Of a stretch of DNA of 64,000 nt, positions 57,201 to 64,000 are shown piece by piece; position 1 is the stretch's first letter; each line of letters opens with the position of its first letter. Source of the stretch: Clitoria ternatea (taxonomy: Eukaryota > Streptophyta > Magnoliopsida > Fabales > Fabaceae); assembly GCA_037962975.1 (NCBI GenBank), contig CM075673.1:155206667-155270666 (forward strand), in the 5' to 3' direction. The translations under genes and the position numbers were made by a program. Under the pieces are notes generated by a model. That model did not search any database. It saw only the letters and a program-made list of their open reading frames with translations, and was not told the origin of the DNA.

Positions 57201-58526
57201 TTTCAATCAACATTTCTCCTTCAGATGTGCTTACTCAGATGTTGGGATTATTTATGAGGAGAATCCAAGTGAAAAGCAAAGCAATTGGATTCAGGGGACA
57301 AAGCAATTCTGATTGAAACATTCAATCAGACCGAGTGAAAAGTGACTCAGAATTGGCTGAAGAAGACTTCTGGCTGACCGAAAAATGTCACTCGGAATTG
57401 ATTGAAAAAGTTGCTCAGAATTTGGTGAAAACGGTGGCTCGGTAATGGCTAAAAGGATAGCTCAGAATCAGTGGCTCGGAATTGGTTTGAAGAGTGATGG
57501 CTCGGGATTGATTTGAAGGGATTGACTCGGAATTGGTTAAAGGGTGATGACTTGGCATTGGGGGAAAATGATTCAGTCGGCCCCTTATTTGAAGGATGAG
57601 TGAAGATTGGCTCGGAAATCTGACTGAAAAGGACTCAGAAATGGTTGTAGAATGGCCCACTCGGCAAATATTCACTCGGACTCGATCTTCTTTCCTCTCA
57701 GAAGTTGGTACTTGAGAGAATCTGACCACTCAAATAGATTTAGAGTTAGACTTTTCTTCCAGTCTGAATCTGACCACCCAGATACACTCGGAGTCGGTCT
57801 TTTTTACTTCAGTCAGGAGAGCTCCATTCAACATCTGACCCTCGGATGTGCTTACTCGGACTGGGTTATTCGGACTCGGTTTTGCCCTGAAAAACACACT
57901 CCTCAATCAGATTCACTTCAATCAGTATTCTTTCATTAGGATTTCTCGCATTCAGAAAGCTCCCACTCGGAAATGACTCATTCTGAGTAATTCTACTCGG
58001 ATTGGATCATTTATGGGTCATTCCGCTCGGATTCCCTAACAGGAGCCTATTCCACTAGGAAATGCTTCATTACGACTCGGATTTGATCATTTTTTGAGTC
58101 ATTCCACTCGGATTTCTCTTCAACAGGGACATACTCCACTCGGAAAAGCTTCCTTCAGGGCCATCCTGCTCGGATCTGATCATTTTGGAGCTATTCCACT
58201 CGGATTTGCCCCCAACAGGTCATACTCCACTCGACAATGCTCCAATCTGAGTCATTTCATTCGAATTTGCTCCAATCTGAGTCATTTCACTCAGATTTGC
58301 CTCCAATAGGTCTATATTCCACTCGGAAATACTTCCATCAGAGTCATCTTGCTCGGATCTGATCATTTTTTGAGTCATTCCACTCGGATTTATCCCAACA
58401 GTGGTTATGTTCTACTCAGAAGTGCTCCATTCTCAGTCATTCTATTCGGATTTGATCATTCTAAGTTGGAATGCAGTATAAAAGAAGATTCTTTCCACTT
58501 GGACCGGACCAAAAGAGGTGTTCACA
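54269..58526 (-). mobile_element. Ogre/Tat-type solo LTR (4,258 bp) with target duplication CACAT
   Basis: On the minus strand it begins TGTGAACACC and ends GGTTGCGACA, with TG...CA termini and CACAT on both sides (54264-54268, 58527-58531). Near its end it has GGTGGCGACTCC and, further in, GGTGCTAATACC and CGTAACCGACTCCCG, words typical of Ogre/Tat LTRs in legumes. No second LTR or coding region is present, so it is a solo LTR. Most of its length (55.3-58.5 kb) is a CACTCGGA-word array. Confidence 0.78.
55340..58470. repeat. CACTCGGA / TCCGAGTG word array (about 3.1 kb)
   Basis: Dozens of copies of ACTCGGA or its complement TCCGAGT, and one-base variants (CTCAGA, CTCGGT), spaced by about 10-40 bp of variable sequence. 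Left of about 56,400 the CCGAGTGA form dominates; right of about 56,650 the CACTCGGA form dominates. Longer units also recur, e.g. CACTCGGAAAGAGCC (56,675-56,790) and CACTCGGATTTG...CATTTCA (58,180-58,320). Confidence 0.85.
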
Positions 58527-59319
58527 CACATTTTCCATAATTTTTTATATCATATTTCAAACATATGGAAACATATTTTCCATAACATTTAATAATTCAA
58601 AGAATATGGAAACACATTTTCCACGTTATAGTAATTGTTTAATATCATATTCCAAACCATTTGGCATCAATTTCACAATTTAATTCAAATTAAATTAAAA
58701 TATAGCTATATGAGTTTCTACACAATTAAGCAAGCAATTCTAACTTAATTTCTATGTATTTAATATCCTATCCCCTCTTTCTTACCTCAAGTGAAGATCG
58801 TTAAACTTTTCTTATGCTAAACTCCCTTGTATTTCTTCAAATCTTCAAGTTTGCGTAATTTCTTCTTATGCGAAAATTAAAGAATGAAGGTTTTGAGAGC
58901 TTGAAGAGGGAGATGAAAGGTTATAGGATCAGTGAGGTTTGTGGTCTGAGGAAATGTGGGAGGTTGGGGCTCTATTTATAGGCTTTCAATGGCGGTTACT
59001 GTAGCAAATTACTGTAGCAAATCACTGTAGCAGCTCGAAATAACATGAGGCGGTGGAAAAATGGAGAACTCTCTTGAATTCTCTACATTTCACAAGTTTT
59101 TCATGTGACGTTTACTGTAGCATTTTACTGTAGAAAATTTTTATTTTATTTTATTATTCTATTCTACGTTCCGTTCTCGTTTAATTTCATTTTAAGTTAG
59201 ACTAAAAATATCCTTGTATTTATAATTAAATTTTCTATTTTCTAGGATTCATTTCTTATTTCTCTGAGAAACTTTAATTTTTCATTGTTTAATTACCGCT
59301 TAAAAATTGGGCTGTTACA

Positions 59320-59332
59320 CTCTCCCCCCGTT
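59320..59332 (-). other. Polypurine tract of the second Tekay element
   Basis: AACGGGGGGAGAG on the minus strand directly before the LTR start TGTAACAGCC. An ATTTTGAGGACGAAATTT phrase sits just upstream, like the TTTCGAGGACGAAATTT before the LTR of the left element. Confidence 0.75.
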
Positions 59333-59368
59333 ATAAAAATTTCGTCCTCAAAATTTAAACGTACCTTG

Positions 59369-62300
59369 TTAAAATAATTCAGGATATTGACTCCTCATCT
59401 CATCTTCTCGTTCCCAAGTCATGCTTACTTCATCTCCTTGTTGCCAAGCTACTTTCACCAATGAGATCTCTTTGCCTCTTAGTCGCTTGACGTCTCTGTC
59501 CATTATCTTCACTGGTGTTACTGGAATCGTAAGGTTTTCCTTAACTTCTATATCATCAGTCTCGATCACATGGTCTGGATCAGGTACATACTTTCGTAAT
59601 TGTGAGACATGGAACACATTATGAAGATTGGAAAGGTGAGGCGGCAATGCGATCTGATATGCCACTTTACCAATTCTTTTCAGGATCTCATATGGCCCTA
59701 TATACCTTGGAGTAAGCTTCTTGCTTTTTAACACTCTTCCAACTCCTTTGTTGGGTGATACCTTTAAGAATACATATTCTCCAACTTGGAATTCTAATGG
59801 CTTCCTTCTTTGATCATAATATGACTTCTGCCGATCCTGCGCAATTTTCATCCTTTCTCTAATCATCCAATTTGATCTGTCGTTTGCCGGACAATTTCTG
59901 GTCCAAGAGTCAGGTGTTCACCTGTCTATAACTAACAGATTGGTGTCCTGTACTTTTTACCATACAATGCTTCATATGGTGCCATCCCAATGCTTGAGTG
60001 ATAACTGTTATTATATGTGAATTCGATTAGTGGAAGGTAATGTTCCCAGCTTCCACCATGTTCTAATACACATGCTCTTAGTAAATCCTCCAGACTTTGG
60101 ATAGTCCTTTCTGACTGTCCATCAGTCTGTGGATGATAGGGAGAGCTTAACTTCAGTCTGGTACCAAGCTCTTTATGTAAACTTCCCCAGAATCGAGAAG
60201 TAAATCTAGGATCTCTATCAGATACTATGCTTGGCGGTACTCCATGTAATCTCACTATCTCCTTTATGTATACTTGAGTCAATTTCTCAAGTGAATACTT
60301 CATGTTGATCGGAAGAAAATGGGCTGATTTTGTTAATCTATCGACTATCACCCAGATAGCATCATTGCCTCTTTGTGTTTTAGGTAAGCCTGACACAAAG
60401 TCCATGGCAATGTCATCCCATTTCCATACTGGTATTTCTAGTGGTTGTAATCCACCAGATGGTTTTTGATGTTCTACTTTACTTTTTTGACATATTAAGC
60501 AAGATGAAACATACTCAGCTATCTCCTTTTTCATCCTCTTCCACCAGAAATCCTTTCTTAAATCTTGATACATCTTCGTAGATCCAGAATGAATACTAAG
60601 CATGTTTTTATGGGCTTCATCTAGGATCATCTTCTTTAGTTCTGCATCCTCTGGGACACATATTCTTCTTTTCATCCTCCATACTCCATCTGAACCTTCT
60701 TGTAATCCCAGATCTTCTCCATTATGTTGTGTCTCGATCATTTCTTGAAGATATACATCCAATCTTTGTTTTTCACACACCATCTTCAGAAAATCATTAG
60801 TGATTTTCAGAACTCCGACCACCATATTTACTGAAGATTTCTCCTCAACTGCTATGTTTAAATCTCTAAATTGTTCAATCATTTCTAATTCTTTTATCAT
60901 TAAAGTTGCCACATGAATAGCTTTTCTACTAAGTGCGTCAGCAACCACGTTGGCTTTCCCCAGGTGATACTTCAACTCAAAGTCATAGTCCTTGAGAAAT
61001 TCCATCCATCGACGTTGTCTCATATTTAATTCTTTTTGATCAAATAGGTATTTGAGACTCTTATGATCACTATAAACTTCAAACTTTGCACCGTATAAGT
61101 AGTGCCTCCAAATTTTTAAAGCAAGGACAATGGCCGCTAATTCTAAGTCATGAGTAGGGTAATTAAGTTCGTGTGGTCGTAATTGCCTTAAAGCATAAGC
61201 AATTACTTTTCTTTGTTGCATTAGGACACAACCAAGTCCCAACTTTGAAGCATCACAATAAACTTCAAAGTTTTCTTGGGGGTTTGGTAAAGCTAGAACT
61301 GGTGCAGTTGTTAATCTTCTCTTTAATTCTTGGAAACTTGCTTCGCATTCAGTAGTCCAAATGAAAGGTTTATTCTTACAGGTTAATCGAGTCATGGATA
61401 GGGCAATTCGAGAGAATCCTTCAATAAATCTTCGGTAGTAACCCGCAAGTCCTAAGAAACTCCTGATTTCTGTGACAATCTTCGGCCTTTCCCAAGCTAT
61501 TACAGCTTCAATCTTTGCAGGGTCGACTGATACTCTATTCTTAGATATAACATGGCCTAAGAATTTTACTTTATTAAGCCAAAACTCACATTTGGATAGT
61601 TTGACATATAGCTGCTTCTCCTTTAGTATTTGTAGCACTAAGTACAAATGCTTCTCATGCTCCTCCTTGGTTTTGGAATAGATATCATCTATAAAGACAA
61701 TGACAAATTGATCAAGGTATGGATGGAATATCCGGTTCATGTAGTCCATAAACACGACTGGAGCATTAGTTACACCAAAAGGCATAACTAAATATTCATA
61801 ATGGCCATAGCGTGTTCTAAAGGCTGTCTTTGGAATATCTTCTTTTTTTACATGAATTTGATGGTACCCTGATCTCAGGTCTATCTTGGAGAACACAGTA
61901 GCTCCTCGTAGTTGATCAATAAGGTCATTAATCCTTGGTAACGGGTATTTATTCTTAACCGTCACTTTGTTCAGTTGGCGATAATCGACACAAAGTCTCA
62001 TACTACCATCTTTCTTCTTGACTAGTATTACAGGTGCTCCCCAAGGAGATACGCTAGGTCGTATGAATTACTTTTCTAATAACTCATCCACTTGCTTCTT
62101 TAATTCAGTCAGTTCCATTGGAGACATTCTATAGGGTGCTCTAGCAATGGGTTCTGCTCCAGGAATTAGGTCAATAGAGAATTCTATCTCTCGTTCAAGA
62201 GGTAATCCTGGAACATCCTCAGGAAATGCTTCTAAGAATTCACAGACTACTAGTATCTTACTTACATCAGGAATAACTTTTCCTTCTGTAAGTGCAAATA

Positions 62301-62844
62301 CCATGAATAATTGGGCTTCATTGTTTAAGGAATATCCTATAGGGTTTTGTGAGGCATCATACTCCTGACACTCCATGTTGTCAGGTGGAAAGATCATGGT
62401 TTTATTACTGCAATCCAAAAGGACATGGTTAGCAGATAACCAATCCATCTCTAAGATAATTTCCAAGTCCTTTAATGGTAAACATACTAAGTTCACATTA
62501 AAATTTCTACCCCCTATATGTATAGAACAGCCTTCACACACATTAGCTGTCCTAAGATGGTTACCAGTAGAAGTAGAAACAAGCAAATCATATTGCATAG
62601 ATTTCATAGGTAAATTCAGACGCCTAACACATTCTTCAGCAATGAAAGAATGTGTCGCACCAGAATAAAATAAAACTGATAAAGTAGTATTGTTAAGAAT
62701 GCACTCACTTTGTACTAAGTCATCTGCCTGTGATACCTCTGATCCACTAATTGCAAATACTCTGCCAGCTGCAGGTGATTTGTTCTGATTATTCACTAGC
62801 TGTCCATTTTCTCATCCTCGACTAGCTGTGCCTTTGACATTAAG
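59369..62844 (-). pseudogene. Tekay/Del gag-pol relic (end of gag through chromodomain)
   Basis: From 62,844 downward: the end of gag (with an in-frame TGA near 62,812), protease (62,796-62,068; FYSGATHSFI with the usual DSGA aspartate changed to Tyr, and ILEMDWL), RT, RNase H (YCDASKLGLG) and integrase (62,001-59,932), then the chromodomain tail (59,866-59,369; LVKVAWQQG, MTWERE). Damage: a CAA-to-TAA-type stop at about 62,070; a 6-nt in-frame deletion right after FIDD (FIDDI then YSK); two in-frame stops at about 59,930 (one looks like TGG to TAG); and a frameshift near 59,870. It is inactive. RT and integrase otherwise align end to end with the pol at 1-2688, about four residues in five matching by eye. 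Confidence 0.85.
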
Positions 62845-62992
62845 TTGTAACGTCCTAGGTTATTTTGCATTTATTTTTATTCAAACAATTACATATTACA
62901 ATAAATTTTTCCTTTTCTTGAAAATTAGTCAATATTTAGAGAAAAACAATTTAATTTGAACACAACGGATGGGAGAAAGGATGTCAGGGATT

Positions 62993-63071
62993 CTCGCTTG
63001 AGCGAGGCCCCTACTCGTCTAAGCGAGATTCCGGACTCTCACTTAAACGAGGTTCTATTCGCTGGAGCGAA
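62993..63071. repeat. Four CTCGCTTGAGCGAG-type palindromes
   Basis: CTCGCTTGAGCGAG (62993), CTCGTCTAAGCGAG (63014), CTCACTTAAACGAG (63038) and TTCGCTGGAGCGAA (63058), spaced by 6-10 bp. Each is self-complementary or nearly so. Confidence 0.8.
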
Positions 63072-63544
63072 CACCTTTCACACATCGGATTATACCAAGA
63101 CATGCAACCGAACTCTCACGATTTCACTCTAAAAATGGTTCTGTGAACCCAAAGAGTTACCATGAAAGCACATGCAAATAACAGTGATATATTTTAAAAT
63201 ATAGGTTTACATTCGATCCGGTCTTAATTAAACTCAACTAATAATTATACTACGAAGTTTTTATACACACATATGACTCTATAAGAGTCATTCAAAGTCA
63301 CTCGGACCCTGGCACCGTTCTCCCCCTTGGCGCGGCTCCATGGCTCCTTCCCCCTCCCTGTCTCTGGTTACTAAAAAAAAATATGCAAGGGTGAGTGTTT
63401 GGCATTATAATTAATATAGAACGGAATTTAACACTATACATGCATATTGATACATACACATCAAGCATCACCTGTAAGTAAGCATACCGAAACATAGTGT
63501 ATTTCATGCAATAACTGTATTAAACCAACTACACAATTTCCATC

Positions 63545-63606
63545 ATATTCCTTACATTCATCACATTCGTTACATTCATCACATTCGTCACATTCATCAC
63601 ATTCAC
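63545..63606 (+). repeat. ACATTCATC/ACATTCGTC 9-bp tandem tract
   Basis: About six contiguous 9-bp units of (T/C)ACATTC(A/G)T(C/T) inside the right-hand LTR. Confidence 0.85.
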
Positions 63607-64000
63607 AACTGACTCTCATACAATCTAACTCCTAGTATCCGGATACTAAAGGATTGGCCTTCAGCTGGGGGTCCTACTTGACACCCCGTGAACCCTGCTT
63701 GGTTCACTGAGTCCTGCTTGACTCTCCACCTCGACCACTGGGTCCTAGTTGACCACTGGGTAGCTCAACTGGGCACGAAAACCACGGGAGCCGGAAATGA
63801 GGGGCTATCATATACCGTCGGCCATCCCATACCACATAATCATTCAACAGTTTACCTTTCACATAATAATATCAATTCCTCATCACTCGGGTAGCCTGCT
63901 TGCTAACCCGACGTCTCATAACGATGATCATTTCAACATTTGATATCACAAGATCATAACATGATAAACTCAACCACATCCGATCTTCCACTAATTAATA

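Larger units (their letters stand above)
53270..59319 (-). mobile_element. 3' LTR of the second Tekay element (about 1.79 kb without the nested insert)
   Basis: On the minus strand it runs from TGTAACAGCCC (59,319) to GGGCGTTACA (53,270). The nested solo LTR and its extra CACAT copy account for 4,263 bp. The sequences that meet at the insertion (ATGGAAACACAT and TTTCCATA) read through once the insert is removed, and the same ATGGAAACACATTTTCC phrase recurs nearby. No gene inside. Confidence 0.8.
53270..62845 (-). mobile_element. Second Tekay/Del-type gypsy element (minus strand), 3' part
   Basis: Order on the minus strand: end of gag, protease, RT-RNaseH-integrase-chromodomain (62,844-59,369), polypurine tract, 3' LTR (59,319-53,270, split by a solo LTR). 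The LTR ends read TGTAACAGCCC and GGGCGTTACA. Most of gag and the 5' LTR are cut off by another LTR at 62,846. It is related to, but clearly different from, the element at the left edge. Confidence 0.82.
62846..64000 (-). mobile_element. LTR inserted in the second Tekay element, truncated by the window edge
   Basis: TGTAACGTCCTAGG begins abruptly at 62,846 inside gag-pol. Read on the minus strand this is an LTR end (CCTAGGACGTTACA), and ACACTCACCCTTGCAT followed by T(n)AG near 63,400 fits an LTR intron or leader in that orientation. The expected duplication would be TAAGT (62841-62845); its partner lies beyond the window. It carries four CTCGCTTGAGCGAG-type words and a short tandem tract. Solo LTR or full element cannot be decided. 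Confidence 0.6.

Overview
This is plant nuclear DNA, AT-rich and dominated by transposable elements. It holds one host gene with eleven coding exons on canonical GT-AG introns, plus LTR retrotransposons of several lineages, a CACTA transposon and several MITE-like elements. The retroelement vocabulary (a TAATCGATTA-rich copia LTR, an LTR ending in GGTTGCGACA next to a GGTGGCGACTCC motif, CTCGCTTGAGCGAG words) and the TGA protein sequence make a legume (Fabaceae) my best guess. That is inference; no single sequence here proves it. No bacterial, organellar or CRISPR-like content was seen.

Layout. 1-5818: end of a plus-strand Ty3/gypsy (Tekay/Del chromovirus) element, with an intact RT-RNaseH-integrase-chromodomain reading frame, polypurine tract and a 3.09-kb 3' LTR. 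It interrupts 5819-13.7 kb, the distal part of a Tat-lineage gypsy element that carries two tandem copies of a spliced antisense gene (Transposase_28-like domain plus coiled coil), a 68-bp tandem array and LTR sequence. 14.3-16.0 kb: a MITE-like element filled with GTG/GAT simple repeats, and a small foldback. 17.3-22.8 kb (minus): the only convincing host gene, a complete clade-II TGA bZIP transcription factor of 464 aa, with TGACG motifs upstream. 24.1-24.7 kb: a long-armed inverted-repeat element. 25.0-32.7 kb: minus-strand copia LTRs and a decayed copia pol, with a plus-strand solo LTR (TSD TGTAG) nested inside one LTR and a Transposase_32-like pseudogene between the LTRs. 33.3-34.0 kb: Tat LTR relic. 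34,125-43,527: a complete but decayed CACTA (En/Spm) transposon with TSD ATT, subterminal GTCGC/GCGAC repeats, and TNP2-like and Transposase_24-like remnants. 43.9-46.5 kb: gypsy LTR relic. 48.3 kb: a perfect Mutator-type MITE with a 9-bp TSD. 51.7-53.3 kb: two more GTG/GAT elements, an LTR fragment and a cut Stowaway. 53,270-62,845 (minus): a second Tekay element with a mutated pol. Its 3' LTR is split by a 4.26-kb Ogre/Tat-type solo LTR (TSD CACAT), and its gag-pol junction is split by another LTR that runs off the window.

How it fits together. Almost every boundary is a nested insertion, and several carry intact target-site duplications, so the order of events can be read directly. The TGA gene, by contrast, has every exon, splice site and phase intact. 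I see no new functional gene system. The points most worth pursuing are the duplicated, spliced antisense gene of the Tat element, and the observation that several LTRs of different lineages are each filled with their own short, usually self-complementary word (TAATCGATTA, GGTTCGAACC, CTCGCTTGAGCGAG, CACTCGGA). Basis: domain calls come from reading translated motifs by eye; no database search was run.
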